Positions 13,219 to 26,523 of a DNA stretch of 64,000 nt are shown in pieces. Source of the stretch: Ichthyophthirius multifiliis (Eukaryota > Ciliophora > Oligohymenophorea > Hymenostomatida). A program made the position numbers and the translations under genes. Positions within the stretch are counted from its first letter, which is position 1; each line of letters begins with the position of its first letter. The stretch covers positions 1 through 64,000 of the forward strand of contig NW_004086177.1 in the NCBI RefSeq assembly GCF_000220395.1. The letters are read 5' to 3'. The notes under the pieces were generated by a model. That model was not told the DNA's origin, made no database searches, and was given only the letters and a program-made list of their open reading frames with translations.

Positions 13219-13768
13219 AAATATATAAAATATATTTAATCTATATAATTATAGATATTTATAAAACGTATATTTATTTATAATTTTAAATATTTTCTTT
13301 TTATAATATTTTAATTTAATATTATCTATAAAAATTTAGATACATAAAAAACAATGCTACCTAACTTATAAAATTATATTTTTTATATTTTATTTTTATT
13401 TATAATTTAAAATTTTCTTTATTTTTTTATTTTATTTTTCTTTGTCTTAAAAATATATCTTTTTATTTTAGTTTGTATTTTATAAAATGATATAGTTATT
13501 TTTTATTTACCTATTATTTTGCTAAAATGTTATTTTCTTTTTTTCTTTTTGAAATTAAAATAATAATAATATAATCAGAATTTAAATCAAATTGTTATAC
13601 TTTTTTTTATAAATAATTTATTAAAATAAAAAATGTATTATATAATAATTAATTTTTTTTTATTTTTTTATTAAATTAAAAGTTTTAACAATATTTTTTG
13701 AATAATTTGATATTTAATTTTAAATAAATTTTTTTAAATAAAAAAAATTGACTTATAATATAATTTCT
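12102..13768. other. AT-rich spacer with TA runs
   Basis: No gene recognised. Long alternating TA runs lie near 13183-13217. The region just above 12101 presumably carries the promoter of the CSC1-like gene. Confidence 0.5.
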
Positions 13769-15377
13769 TCAATCTACATATAGAGTAGGCTAAATAAAAC
13801 TATAATACTCTTACAATTCTTCTGTATAATCATTAACAAAAGCTCTAGTTAATTCTGGTTTATTAGCTTCTTTTTCGATTTTAAAGCATTCCAAAACTTA
13901 ATAGGGGCTACCTCCAAAAACAAATAAGCAATCATCGTTCTAATATTTGTTTTTTCCTATGACTTATCCATATCTTTAGACTACTTTTAAATCTTTTATT
14001 TCCTTATACTTACAAATATTAGTAGAATCGTCAATGTTTAATTTTATAATAGCAGATTTAGGTAAATCTTCAGACGATAAAATCTACTTATTGTCAATAT
14101 TATCTTATAAATAAATACCTCCAAATAAATAAATTTATTCATTTATAGAAATTAGACTTCCTGCTCTTGTTATTTTCGTCTTATCTAAGCTTTTTTTAAC
14201 TTCAATTTATTCCCATAATTCGCCTTCAGGATTATATTTTTCAAAGCTTAATTCATTATAATTTTCAGTAAACATTTTCTTTTTTAAAAAAAATATTAAC
14301 AAAAAAGAATATTATATTATAAATAATTATAAAATAAATTTTTACAGAAAATCCTCCATAAACATAAATAAATTTTCCATGTGAAACAGCTGAAAAGTCA
14401 CTTCTTGGAATATTCATAGAAGGAAGTTAAATCCATTAGTTATTTTATAAATCAAAAGAAGAACAATCATTTATAATATTATGATTAGAAACTCCTCCAA
14501 TTACATAAAGAATATTATTATGGAATACTGATTGATGATGTGAACGACTAATAGGCATACTTTGAAGATAAATAGCATTAAATTCATATTGTTCAGACTC
14601 TTCATCTAATTAAATATTAATTTAAATAGTACTAGCAAGATAAGGAGAATCTTTGAGGAAAAGTTCTTTTTCTGATTGCTCTTTATTTTCTTCATTTCCT
14701 TCTTTGATTTCTTCTGTTTATTTTTCTTTATTAAGTTCCTATTCATCAAAACAAATACCAGCTTAGTCGCAATATCTTTTATCGATTTAAATTTTATGGT
14801 TTTCAGTTTTACTTTTTAAGATTTTTATGGAATTTTAGATATTTTTTTTTTCAGTTTAAAGGCTTTTTTTTGCTTCCTCTATGCTTTTAAAATTAACATT
14901 TGGGTATTTTTTTGATAATTCAGATTCTAATCTTAAAACTTATTATTTTGAAGATTCATTATCTTATTTATTTTCTAAATATTAATTTATTAAGTTTTTA
15001 TAATTATTTAATTATTCAATTTCTTCATTTGCTTTTTTCTATGCGTTGAATTTCTCATTTAAAAAAGGATAATAGTCAGTTTTCATTTGCACTCCACCAG
15101 TCATTATATATTAGTTAGGTCCAACTCTCGAAATACCGAAAAATTAAGGCCAGTCAAGGGCAGAAAATTCATTTTTTTCCGAACTTTTTACCAGTTCAGG
15201 ACATACAATTACAGGATCTTCCTCGTCATGAATTTCGTAAAAAGGTAAATAGTATTTACAAATGTTTTCTATATTTTAGCTATTACTTTCATTTATAAAT
15301 GTTATTTCTTCAGATTCATCATCTTCTTTTATAAAAGGTGTAAATTATAAAAATCCTTTTGGTCTTTAGATACTCAT
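13769..15377 (-). CDS. Kelch-repeat protein with central coiled coil
   Basis: Two exons separated by a 67-nt intron (14279-14345) give 513 codons, ATG 15375-15377 and TGA 13769-13771. The N-terminal quarter (MSIQRPKGFLQFTPF, later LDWPQFFGISRVGPNQ) already resembles propeller blades. Residues about 110-210 are a Glu/Lys/Gln coiled coil. The C-terminal half has Kelch blades with the double-Gly signature: ILYVIGGVSNH with NNQWIQLP, FIYVYGGFS, IYLFGGIYLQ and LFVFGGSPYQ, each preceded or followed by the expected aromatic and Arg. Kelch propellers bind other proteins, often actin or ubiquitin-ligase partners; no BTB domain is present, so an E3 adaptor role is not supported. No signal peptide or membrane segment. 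The total length being divisible by three after removing one intron supports the model. Confidence 0.85.
14279..14345 (-). other. Intron in Kelch gene (67 nt)
   Basis: GT donor at 14344-14345 and AG acceptor at 14279-14280 on the minus strand. It sits inside a Kelch blade, directly after the YVYGGFS motif. Confidence 0.85.
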
Positions 15378-16130
15378 TATTAATTATTAAGTATTTATTT
15401 TTATTTTTAATTTTGATTATTAAAAAATAGAAATTATGTATAATTATTTTTATAAATTAATATAGATATTTATATAAAAAAAAAATATATTGAATTAAAT
15501 TTTATATAATAATTATTTTTATATAATATTTTTTTTATTTAAAATACAACATTGATTTATTTGTATTTCATATTTATTTATTTTACTTAACAATTATAAT
15601 AATAATAATTATGCAATTATTAAGTATAAAATCTATTATTAATATTTTTATATATTATAAAATTATAGTTTAAATTTTTACTATTAAAGTAAATTATTAA
15701 AAACTAATAGTTTTTTTTCAACGAAATCTGAAAATTTTCTTATTTTAGTTTTATTATTATTATTTAAATATACATAATTTGATATATTTTTATCAATTTT
15801 ACTATTTCATTTTTATTTATAAATAATTTTAAAATCTAAAATATTTTATTTAAAAAGAATTTATATTTTTTTTTAACTTATATTTTACTATATATTTATA
15901 ATATCTCAATTTTTTTCCTATTTGTTTAATATTTAATTATTACTTATTATAATTATATTTTATTAAGATATTTATTATTTGATTACTAATATTTTATACT
16001 TATCCTTTGATTAATTATCAATTTCGTTATTTTTTAAATTTATTTTCAACTTAAATAACATTATTCTGTTATTTATCAGATATTAATATAACATTAATAA
16101 CTCATTTTTTAAAAAAATTAAACAATTTAT
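15378..16130. other. AT-rich spacer
   Basis: Upstream side of the Kelch gene; no coding frame or RNA seen. Confidence 0.5.
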
Positions 16131-16149
16131 ATTTAAAATAATTAAAAAC

Positions 16150-16450
16150 AAAAATACCAAGACAGCACAGCAATCAATTATTATATAATCACGAGTAGCA
16201 TTAAAAAAAAAAAAGAATCAATTTATTAAATTAGTTGAAAATCTATTCGATTTTTTTGTTTTATCACCAGGAATTGGTTAATTATTTAAATATTGTTAAT
16301 TTATTGATTAAATAATTTATTTTATTATTGTTTATTCTTTATTTATAAAAATAAAAATTATTATATTTATTTATAGGTAATTTAGTATATTATATTTGCT
16401 TGATTGCTTTGTCTCAAAGTTTTACAGAGAGAGAATATAATTATTTTTAA
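16150..16450 (+). other. Possible small two-exon gene, no clear start
   Basis: A plus-strand frame (TKTAQQSIIIQSRVALKKKK then NQFIKLVENLFDFFVL) joins perfectly across a GT...TATAG intron at about 16276-16376 to NLVYYICLIALSQSFTERE. The intron borders and the change in base composition favour a real gene or exon. There is no ATG upstream in frame and no nearby TGA, so ends are unknown. It may be an internal fragment of a degraded gene. No family recognised. 16451-16808 is AT-rich with nothing seen. Confidence 0.3.
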
Positions 16451-16808
16451 TTTTATTTTATATATATTATATTTAAATTTAATACATTTATTTTAATATA
16501 TTTTCATTATAATAAAAATGTATTAATTGTTTAACTAATTAATTAATTATGCACATCATTTTATAATATTTAAAAAAATAAAACAAATTAATTTTTATCT
16601 TTAATTATTACTTAAAACAACTATATATATTTTCTCTTATTTATAATAAATGGTTTGGTATTTTATACTTCTTTTTGTAAATATAAATAAAATTATGAAT
16701 AATTTATAGAAATTATTAAACTAAATAATAATAATTATATGTAAAAATTTATTAAATTTATTAATATAAATTATTTTATTTAATAGTTTAATTTATATAT
16801 TAATTTAT

Positions 16809-18235
16809 TCAACAAAATCTAGGTTATAATTCTCTAATAAAATCCTTTAAATAAATTCCTTAAGTATATTCTGGATTAAATAAAATTACAATAAAGAAAG
16901 TTTCTTCTTTACTAATATATATTCCATTTTGTCCAAGGAATTAACGCAAAGCTTCTAAATTTAAAAAACTTGTTTAAATTATTTAGTTAAATAATTAATT
17001 TAAATCTAATTCTTTATGTTAAATAATTTTTCTTTATTTTTCTAAAGATAATTCAAGATTTAATAATGATTTTATTAATTTTGTCATCATTTATAAAGTG
17101 TTTTATGATAAATTTTAAATATTTATGTATTACTTTTTTTCAAAAAGGTGAACCATTGATTACTTTGTAAAAGGACAAATCATATTTAAGAATTCCTATT
17201 TACTTAAAGAATAAAAATTTTAAAAAATATTTTCTTAATTATTTTAAATTATAAATATCAAAAATGTACCTAAAGTTATTATTTTTCTAATTCGAATACC
17301 TCATAATTAATAATCTGATATCCTCTTCGTCTGCTTATATTTTGAAAAATTTTAAACCTTCAATAATTTAACTAATTGATAATAGTTCATTTTTAGATTC
17401 TTAGTCAAATATTTCGTAAAAAAGTTCGAAGTTATAATCTGACTAAACTGCTAATTTTGTTCTTTAAAATAATTATTAAATATATATATATATATACTAT
17501 TATTTTTTTGTAAAAATTATTTTACTTTAAATATTCTATTTCTCTTGAAAAATGAAGAATTATCTTAAAATAATCTGTTATATATTCCTAATTATTTTAT
17601 TAAAATAAAACATTATTAATATTTCTTTATTTTAATGTAAATTCATCAAATTTTTCTATTTAAGGACTTTGCAAATTTGCTATCCAATATAGATTTTGCT
17701 TTTATTAATAATTTTGTTCATTTTTTTCGTTTTCAAGTTTTCGACTATTTTGTAAGTCTTCATATTTAATTTTAATATCCAATTGCTAACTAAATTTGCA
17801 TTTTTATTCGTTTAGAAAATTTGATTTTTTTATCTCATAATTCTAAAATACCTACGGTTGCTAACTTCTATAAGGTGTATTTTATTATTAATTATATTCA
17901 GGATATTGATAATTTTATCTTTGGTTTATTTAACTTGTTTTAATAGGATACAATTCTTAATAACTATTTTTATTTTAAATAGACTATGGAACAGCATAAT
18001 AATTTATCGTTTTTTATAATGGCTATTTGTATAAGTTTTAATTATTTTATTAAAATAATTAAGTTTGTGATTTATTTTGGAAAAGTTAATAACTTTATTG
18101 ATAAAATTATGGTTTACTTGAAATCTGGTTTGGTTATTAAAATTATTATGAATAATTAAATTATCTTTATGTCATATGATTTCTTGGTTTTTATTACGGA
18201 GAAAATAATAAATAATTTTATTTTTTATTATCCAT
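16809..18235 (-). CDS. EF-hand calcium-binding protein with Gln-rich N-terminus
   Basis: Three exons, introns 17462-17525 (64 nt) and 17203-17269 (67 nt), 431 codons; ATG 18233-18235, TGA 16809-16811. Residues 1-150 are Gln/Asn/Tyr-rich (MDNKKQNYLLFSPQQKPR) and probably disordered. The rest holds an EF-hand pair: YEIFDQESKNELLSISQII, then ADEEDIRLLIMRYSNQKNNN with FSKQEFLNMI. A further helical stretch contains LNLEALRQFLGQNG and TFFIVILFNPE. The loops keep the general helix-loop-helix layout (ADEEDI-RLLI-RY is typical of ciliate EF-hand proteins). Several Ca-ligand positions are not Asp/Glu, so calcium affinity may be weak or lost. It is probably a cytoskeleton- or cilium-associated calcium sensor; that role is inference. 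It is the next gene after the Kelch gene, on the same strand. Confidence 0.75.
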
Positions 18236-18433
18236 ATTACAAATATTTTTTACTTAAAAATATTATTTAAAAATTATTTATATATATAGTATATATAAAA
18301 AAATTATGTATTAAATATAATATTTTATTATATCTCTATTTAAATTTTGAATATTTCTTTTAATTATACTAATTAAAATTATAATGACATTGTAAAAGTA
18401 TGAAATTTAACAAAAAAATATATATATAAAAAA

Positions 18434-20000
18434 TCATTTATCTTATTTTAAGTTTAAAATATTTTTTTTTTATAATAAAGTTGATTATATTTATAAACAC
18501 TTTTTTATTTTCAAATTAATTAAAGTGAGTTTATTCTACTTTTTTTAGAGCTAAATCATATTTCTAATTATTTTTCTTTAAGTATTAGACTCAATAATCA
18601 AACATACTTCTTTATTAAAATATTATAATGATTCATTATTTGTTTTTCGAGGAATACATTTTATAAACGCAATTAATTTTATACGGATATAAATGTTAAT
18701 TTATAAGATCCATTATTTAAGCTTTTATTATTTAATTTAATTTATTGATAGATTATTATTATTAATATATATACATTTACTTGATTATTTATTACATATT
18801 GTTAAATTAAATTTTATTTAAAATAATTATTTTCTTTGCTCTTTTATTATTCTTTAAAATTATTAAATTTACTACAATTAATTTAATTATTTTTGATTAA
18901 AATTGTTATGGACTGAATTATTTTAGAAGTTTCTATAATTAGATAAATTTTAATTATTATCTGATATGGTTCTCATAACTAACTTGTTTAAGTATAAAGC
19001 TTATTAATATTTTATTATTGAGTCTAGTTTTTACTTAACTTTTAGTTTATTTATGTTTTAGTATTTAATTGGTTTCATTTATTATTATTTAATAAGATAT
19101 TTTATTATTATTTATGTTAAAATTAGTGTTTTTAAAATTTTTAAGTATTATTTAAGTCATTTTATTATTTTTAAAATCATTAATGCTTTTTAATTTGCTT
19201 TTAGTTAATTTTTCTAAAATTAATTATTATTTTAGTTTATTTTTTATGTTATTTGTTTAAATGTAGATTTATTGATTTTATTTTTTTTCCCAATTTATTT
19301 ATTAAAAGATTAATTTCTAGAATTTTAATGCGATTAATTAATTACACACTAAAATAAATAATTAAATTAAGATTTATATATTTTTTATGCTCATTTTTCA
19401 AATCAAACTTTTTTAATAAAATTTTATTAATTTTCTTTAAAACATAATTTTTATTAAGAATTTTAATTGCCAGTTTTTGCTTTCTTTTAATCATTTTTTG
19501 TTCTTTTTTGTCATTGTTAAAAAGGAAATCAATTTTTATTGAAATTATTATTTTTTTAATTTAATTATTAAAGTTTTTTTATTCAAAGATAACAATTTTC
19601 TTATTTTTTCATTTATTATTTTATTGTATTTATTTTTTAGTCTTCTAAGAATGGAAAATCAATTACTTTATTTATTTATTTTAAATCTTAAAATAATTAA
19701 AAATTTTCTCAAAGATATTCTTTTCCTTATATATAGAATTTAATTTTCAAATTTATTTTTATTTAATGTTTATTATCTTAATAATTACATACTTATTATT
19801 ACTATATATAATATTTAATGTTTTCTATTGAAAATTTATGTTTTTCATAATATTTTAATATTTTTTTTCTATTAGGTTGCTGTTTATGTTTTTACATTCT
19901 TATTAATTTAATGTAATAAAATTCTTATATATTTTAATTAAATAATTATTTTCTTTTTAATTTATTTAAAATTAATAATGATTTTTTTCTTATTAATAAT
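18434..20000 (-). CDS. Gln/Asn/Ile/Lys-rich low-complexity protein, start unresolved
   Basis: From about 19.1 kb down to TGA 18434-18436 one minus-strand frame is continuously open in the ciliate code for more than 200 codons. It includes a less repetitive stretch (LIAFIKCIPRKTNNESLQYF, then VCLIIESNTQRKIIRN). Upstream to about 20.0 kb the sequence keeps coding-like character in other frames (for example KHKQQPNRKKILKYYEKHKF). That implies introns I could not place or partial decay. Composition is dominated by Asn, Gln, Ile and Lys. No domain, signal peptide or membrane helix is clear. The start coordinate is approximate. Confidence 0.4.
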
Positions 20001-20495
20001 TTTAATTTGTTTATTTAATTATTTTTTAATTTCTAGATTATATATATATTTAAAATGATTTAAAAAGATAAATTAATAGAGTTGTATTTATTTCAATATA
20101 ACTGTATTAATTATTATTTAATATAACAAAACTTTCTTGATTTTTAAATTAATAAATACTATTTTATAAATCATAAGTTTGATTAATTTCTTGTTTCTAT
20201 TCAGAAAGCTAATATAAATAATGAAAATTTTAATTAAAAAAAATTTAATAAAATTATAAGAAAGATAAAAAAAAATTTAAATATATATAATGAATTTTTT
20301 TTAATAATAATTTTTAAATAAAAAAAATTATTATAAATAGTTTTTAGATATTTTTATTTTTTCCTGTGATTTTTTTTAAAAATTCCATCAAAATAAAAAA
20401 AAAGCAACTGTAAATTTTTTTTTGTTTTAGATTAATTTTTTAATATAAAATTACATAAAAATTAAATTATGAATAAGTTATATAATTAAAAATAT
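20001..20495. other. AT-rich spacer
   Basis: Between the 3' end of the pseudokinase gene and the Q/N-rich gene. Only A/T homopolymers and short TA runs seen. Confidence 0.5.
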
Positions 20496-23098
20496 TCACT
20501 TGAAAACTATCTTTCTGTATACTCTTGGTTCATCGAAAATTTTCTTTAAAAAAATTTAATAACAATAAAAAATATAAATTTTTAAAGTTTTAAAATTTTT
20601 ATATAAAAACAATTAATAATTTACTTAAAATTTTATATTAATTTTTTTTTTATATATATATATATAAATATTGTTTTATTTTACTTTTCTTTCATATTTA
20701 TTATCAACAGAATCAATATTTTAAAAATAAAGAAATTATTCATCAAAATATAAAAATATACATTAGTTTTAAATATTATATTAATAAATATCTCCTATTT
20801 TTTCACCAAGAACTTATATTTATTTTTTCTTCCAATTATAAAGCAGGAATTGTTTTTTGTCATTTAAAAAATAAAAAATATAATCTAATTTTGTATGAAA
20901 GAAAATATTAAGAATATTTTGATTTTCAAAATTATGGAATTTTATATTTTGTTAATATTTTTAATTTAATAAATCATTTAAATATGTCAAATAAAAATTC
21001 TGAAAATTCTAAAAATTAAAAAGTATACATATTAGATGATTTGGGAGTTAAAGTTAGTCTTTTTTTTAAAAAAGTTAAAAAATTCTTTAATATTTACTTT
21101 ATTTTTGTTTCTTTTCTACATTTTTATTTACAAAAATTTTTATATTAATTATATTTAAATCCTTAATTGGGAAACTAAAAAATTATTCTTTTAAAAGAAT
21201 CTTCGTTTTTTATTCAAAAACCATAACTTTTTCAAAATTTGAAAAAATTAAAAAAAAATCATCTAAAACAATAATTTATTAAATATTTTTTTCTTTTAAA
21301 CAAAAGCTCGGTTTTCCACTCAAAAATACCCTAGAGTGTTAATTTTAACTTTCTTTTAAAATATCAAAAACAAGAATTTGATTAGAATCTTAAATTAAAC
21401 ATTCTTTATTATTTAATAGTAAAATTTATATTTTTTTTAAGTTTAATCCTTCTTGTTTTTTTTCCAAAACAGGGAATTTTTAAAAGACATTCCAAACTTT
21501 TAAGCTTCCGTTTTAATCTAATGTCAAAAAATTAAAATCATCTAAAAAGCACGAACATACTATTTAAAAATTATTTGTAATGAAAATGTTGATATTATCT
21601 TTTTCAAAAACTAAATTTTTTTTATTTAAGCAAAACGAAAAAACTCATTCGAAAAAACAGTGAAAAAAGCAGTGTCTTTTTTAGCATTTTTTTATATGCT
21701 TTTTTTATCCCCGAATTCATAATCATTAATATGCTATATTATATTTTCCTTGTTTAAGAGTTCCTTTAATTCTTCGCACTATTTTAAGAGTTTCTTTTGC
21801 CCAAATATCATTAAATATTAAGTAAAATAATCTACTACATTCAAATAATTATTTACAAACTCTTCCATTGATTTATATTAAACATTACTTTTGTTTATTT
21901 ATCCAAACATTATTTATTATTTTTCAATTAAAACCTCTTTAAATTTTTTATTGAAATATTCAAATTCTTTTTTGAATTCTTGAATATTCATTTCTTAAGT
22001 ATTTTTTTTGTTTTCTTCTTCTTATTTTTTACGATTTTATTCTTATTATATTATATCTTTTAATTCGGCTTTAATTTTCTCTAAAGAAGGTTTTTTTTCT
22101 TTATTTTTACTACTACACATTTCATTTATTAATTATTTTAGTTTATCTTATGTCTTATTTTCTTGTTCTACTTCAAAAATATCGTTCTAATAATTGAGAT
22201 TTTAAAGAAATTCTTATAGAGAAAGAAATGATTTCATACATTATAGAACCAATCCAAATTAAAAAATATCATTTTCTTATGTAGGAAAAAAGCTACTTTA
22301 TTAACTAATTTAAATTCTTATTTCGGGAGAATGAAAATCATATGAAGAAATAAAAGATGATTTTATATTTTCTTTATTTTTTTATGATTAAAAAAAATAA
22401 TGTAAACCCCCATCTATTACTTTTATTTGAAATGAATTATCTTTCTACTCTTCTGATATAATTTATTTTTCTTCTACTTCTAATCCTTCTTATTTTAATT
22501 TTTCATAAATTTATTTATCGTATACGAATATGTTTGTTAAACTTAAATTTCCATGAACTAAATTTCTTTCATGATAATATTTAAGGGCAGAAGCTATTTT
22601 CTTACCGATTTTACATATATATTCAGTATCAAATATTGAGGCTAAATTTTTGTGTTTTAATATATATTCTAAAGAACATTTTGGGTTTTGTAAAGGAGAT
22701 ATTATATATTAAAAATTTCGAATAGTATTGTTTAATAAATGTTATTTATAAAAAAAAACCTCAAAAAGATCAATATTTTTGTTTTTTTTAATGTTTGTTT
22801 AGTGAAATAAATACAAATATTATATTTTTTAATTTAAATCAGATTATTTTATTGTATAAGAAAGATTATTAAATTTAATTAGAGGAATCTTTTTTAAAGC
22901 ATAATTTTTAAAATCATTATTTATTGTAAAACGATACATACATAAAGTAACTAATGATGATTTTTTAATTCCTAAAATACACTAGGAATTTTAAAAAAGT
23001 TTTATATGAGATAAATCTTTTGAATCGCAAAATATTATCCTATCTTATATTTATTGTTAGGTTTATAACATTATTTTAGAAAAAATATCTTCATCCAT
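20496..23098 (-). CDS. Pseudokinase fused to a probable WD-like C-terminal region
   Basis: ATG 23096-23098, TGA 20496-20498. Introns of 141 nt (20544-20684) and 26 nt (21611-21636) leave 811 codons in frame. Kinase landmarks are present but altered. The catalytic loop reads LVHGNLSLTNIFVYD where active kinases have HRD...N, and the magnesium loop reads KVIDGGL instead of DFG. The activation-loop end is SYDFHSPEI (APE equivalent), and subdomain IX is ENDIFQFGLVL (normally D-W-S-F-G). The catalytic Asp is lost and the metal Asp is kept, so phosphotransfer is unlikely. Residues about 380-470 are a coiled coil. The C-terminal half contains blade-like motifs (LTLDQNGSLKVWNV, IIVLDDFFLIFSN) and ends EPRVYRKIVFK. 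A scaffold or allosteric role is inferred. The second, short intron is needed for frame. Confidence 0.75.
21611..21636 (-). other. 26-nt intron in pseudokinase gene
   Basis: GT...TTTAG on the minus strand. Removing it joins SNEFF to LFEKDNINIF and makes the whole coding length divisible by three. Without it the frame breaks. Confidence 0.65.
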
Positions 23099-23722
23099 TT
23101 AAATAAAAAATATTTAATCTCAAAAAAAAAATAAAAAAATATAAATTATTTTAAATTTTATTATAAATTAAAATTTATAAATCAAAAAAAAAATAAAAAA
23201 AATATAAGAAAGATATGTAAAAATATAAATATAAATATAAAAAAAAAGATTAAATATATATAAAACATATAGTAAAAATATATATATATTAATGTATAAA
23301 TATATAAATTTATAAATATATATTATATATATATATATATATATATTTATTTATTTATATGTTTATATATTTATATACTCTTTCTTTTTTTATATATTTA
23401 GATTCATAAATTATTTAAAGATATTTATCTTTTTTAATTAAATTTATATATATAATTTTATTACACATTATTCAAAATTTTTAATACTACAAAATAAAAA
23501 TCTAAATTTAATTTAAAAAAAGTACAGAAATACATACATTTTTTCATATTTATAAAATTCAATAAAAATTTCTTATATATTAGAATTTAATAGAATATAT
23601 TTTCTTAAAAAGTTATTAAATTTATTATTATAAAATAAAATATTAATTTATAGTAAAAATATTTAATTAATTTATTAAAGAATAATTTAAAAATATATAA
23701 ATTAAATCTTATATTTATTAAA
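23099..23722. other. Divergent promoter region, TA-rich
   Basis: Intergenic between the pseudokinase (-) and PEX11 (+) starts, so it should hold both promoters. Long TA runs lie at about 23318-23346. No specific motif recognised. Confidence 0.6.
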
Positions 23723-24750
23723 ATGAATAAACTTCAAAAGCTTCCTTTAAAAAATTAATTAAAAACTGACTTAAATTAATCCAATATACAAGAAAACCTT
23801 ATGAAAAATTTCTAAATATCTTAGTATTTTAGACAAAATTTAGTACTTTAAACTACAAGTATTTCTACTTATTTCTCTTCATTAGTAAGTACAAGTTCAG
23901 GAAGAGAAAAAGTTTTGTCTTTACTTTAATATTGGTCTGAATTTTTATGTATATGTGGAAAGCATTCAAATGTAAAGTTTATTTAAGATTAAGTATCCTA
24001 GAATATGATTTCCACTATACGGTTTATGTATGTTTTTAAAGAAAACTTATCAAATGCACGTAAGACTTTTAGGTTATTGAAATTTTTGGATGATTTTAAA
24101 GGGGTTTAAAGAGTAATGAAACAAAAGAAAAAGCCAAACTTTTTCAAATTTTTAGGATTTTTGGGCCATTATGCATCTTTTATGTATTATGTTAGTGATA
24201 ATATATTATTTTTTGTAAATTTACTTGTAAAAGCGTAAAAATAAAACTATTTTTTTTCATAGATTGTATTTAATTTTTTTTATTTAGTAAAATATAATCA
24301 AGAGAATTAGAAAAAAAATGGAAAGATTAAAAAAATATGTTTTCTTTAATGAGAATTATTTCAAGTATTTTAACTCATATTTGGAGTTTAAAAATGAGAT
24401 ATTAGTAAAACTAAATATTTTTTTTTATTGTTTATTATATAGAAAAGCTGGTATAGTACTAAATTAACTTTAATAATATGATGATAAAATTATCGAAAAA
24501 GATAATATTTCTTAAAAGTTATGCTAAAAGTTAATTTCTAAAAAAAAAAAATAAGAATTGAATGGATGTAAATTACTACAGATATTTGTAGACTTTTAAT
24601 GTTGTATAAAAGCCTTAAAATATTTGGTTATAAATATTTAGATCCTATTTTTATTGGATTTTGTGGATTATGTATGTATATTTTACTTATTAATTTATTT
24701 ATTATTTATATAGTATAATCATCTTTAAGCTTATTTAATTTAATAATTGA
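23723..24750 (+). CDS. PEX11: Peroxisomal membrane protein PEX11
   Basis: ATG 23723-23725, TGA 24748-24750, several introns. PEX11 landmarks: GREKVLSLLQYWSEFL near residue 60, then ARKTFRLLKFLDDFKG, LGFLGHYASFMYYVSDNILF, then KKWKDQKNMFSLMRIISSIL. After a 38-nt intron that removes a 12-A run come DICRLLMLYKSLKIFGYKYL and DPIFIGFCGLC. These are the amphipathic and membrane segments that tubulate peroxisomes before fission. The first intron (near 24230-24290) and the splice before the last few codons are not settled, so the exact residue count is uncertain. The family call rests on the order and spacing of five conserved blocks. It converges with the next minus-strand gene, with less than 100 nt between stops. 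Confidence 0.82.
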
Positions 24751-24843
24751 TAAAAAAATATATGTTTAAGTATAATCTAATTACAGTATTTAAGACTTTA
24801 AAAACATTCTTAATATAAAAAATAATCACTTAAATGATTTTGA

Positions 24844-26523
24844 TCAAATTGTTGGACATAAATGGTAAAATTATAGTAATGAAAATATAATTTTTTGAAT
24901 TTTTTATGATAAGATGGAAATATGTTTGTTTTTATAAATTTTTATAATATATATATATAATATAATTTTTTTTTATTTATATTTAAATCTAATAACTAAA
25001 TTATTAATTATCAAGGTTTTTATAATTAACTATTTAAACTATTTTATTTTCGAATCTCAGGCATATAGCAATTTAATTATTAACTATTTTAATTTTAAGT
25101 AATATCATAATCTAATAAATTTCTTTTAATTTAAAATATAAACCTGAAAAAAATAATAAAAAATTACTTTTATTATTCTAATTATTCAATTTTTTTTTCT
25201 AATTTTATTATTTCTTAAGAAATCTCTTTATGTTTTTAATTTTGAAGGAACTATTAATAGAATTTAAATTAAAATCAGGAAAATTAACAATTATTTATTC
25301 ATGAAAAATTTCTCTTTTTAAAACAAGCCTTATTGCTTTTTTTACATTATTGCATAATTCACAAGACTAAAATTAAAAAACAGACTTTTCTTATTTAATA
25401 AAGCATACAAGTTCTTTTTTATAATATATATATGTATATACAATTTTGCTTTTAAATACCGTTAGATTCTCCCTCAAACCCTTAATAAAAATACTCATTA
25501 TTATAAGGTATTATATTATATATATTTGTTATTTAATCGTCTCCAAACGAATGAACTATTATATTATTTATCCCCAAAGTTAAATATATTGGAATATTAT
25601 TATTTTTTTTGCATTATTTTTTATTTTAATTAGTATGTTAAAATTCCTTTTGGAGGAACTATATTATCACTTTAAATTAATTCAAGGTTTGTTACTATTA
25701 CTTATTTATATTATTGTGTAAACTACTTTTTTTATTATGGTATTAGATTTATTGTATTTACAATTAAATCTCTTTGAAATGAGTATCTTGCCTAAAATCT
25801 TATATTCTTTCATTAATACTCACATAAAAGCAGTCTTCCTCGTAACCTTAATTCGCATTCTTTTTTTAATATTATTTTTTAATTTTTTAAGTTTTACTTA
25901 TATATTTTAAAAATCATATTTCTATTAGTTTTCTTAATTTTGAATTATTATTTCTTAATTTATAAAACTTATTATTAAAATTAGCAATAGCTTTTTATAA
26001 TTTAGTTTTATATAAAAATTATTCTAGATTAAATATAATTTTTTTACTTTTTTATTGTTATCTTTATAGACTTCAAATGCACTATATAAATATACTTTTG
26101 ATTCTGATTTAAAAAATAAATCGTAATAAATAAAATTTAAACATTAATACCTTGATATAAATCACATTATTCTTAATTAATAGCTTAATACAGAATTGCT
26201 CTTATTTAATAAATATATTAATATTATTTAACTTTCTTTATTTTTATAATCAATTAATTTTTTTTTATTTATTTTAATACTTATTAGTTTTTTAAAATTG
26301 CCTCTGCCATCGAAATTTTCTAACATAATTGTTAATATTAATCAAAATTTATAATATTTTAAACTCCAAATCCTTTTACGAAGTCTTTTTTATTAAAAAC
26401 ATAGTTAATATCAAAAGAAATAGGATCGTCTTTTGTTTTTGAAGTAATTTATTAAAAATATTAATTTTCGAATTAGTCAATTGAATATTATATTTAACTA
26501 CTAAATTAATTTTTAAATACCAT
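24844..26523 (-). CDS. Unknown multi-exon protein
   Basis: Likely start ATG 26521-26523 (MVFKNQFSSQIQYSIDQFEN), likely stop TGA 24844-24846. At least five introns are needed. The first exon contains KDDPISFDINYVFNKKDF and VKGFGVQNIINFDQYQQLCQ. Later exons give GYEEDCFYVSINERIQDFRQ, PIYLTLGINNIIVHSFGDDQ, FYQGFEGESNGIQ and SCELCNNVKKAIRLVLKR. Codon use and the quality of the donor/acceptor pairs support a real gene. I recognise no family. The CxxC in SCELC could be metal-binding but stands alone. The last 100 codons are rich in Ile/Lys/Asn, and the true stop could be earlier if an intron was missed. Confidence 0.55.
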
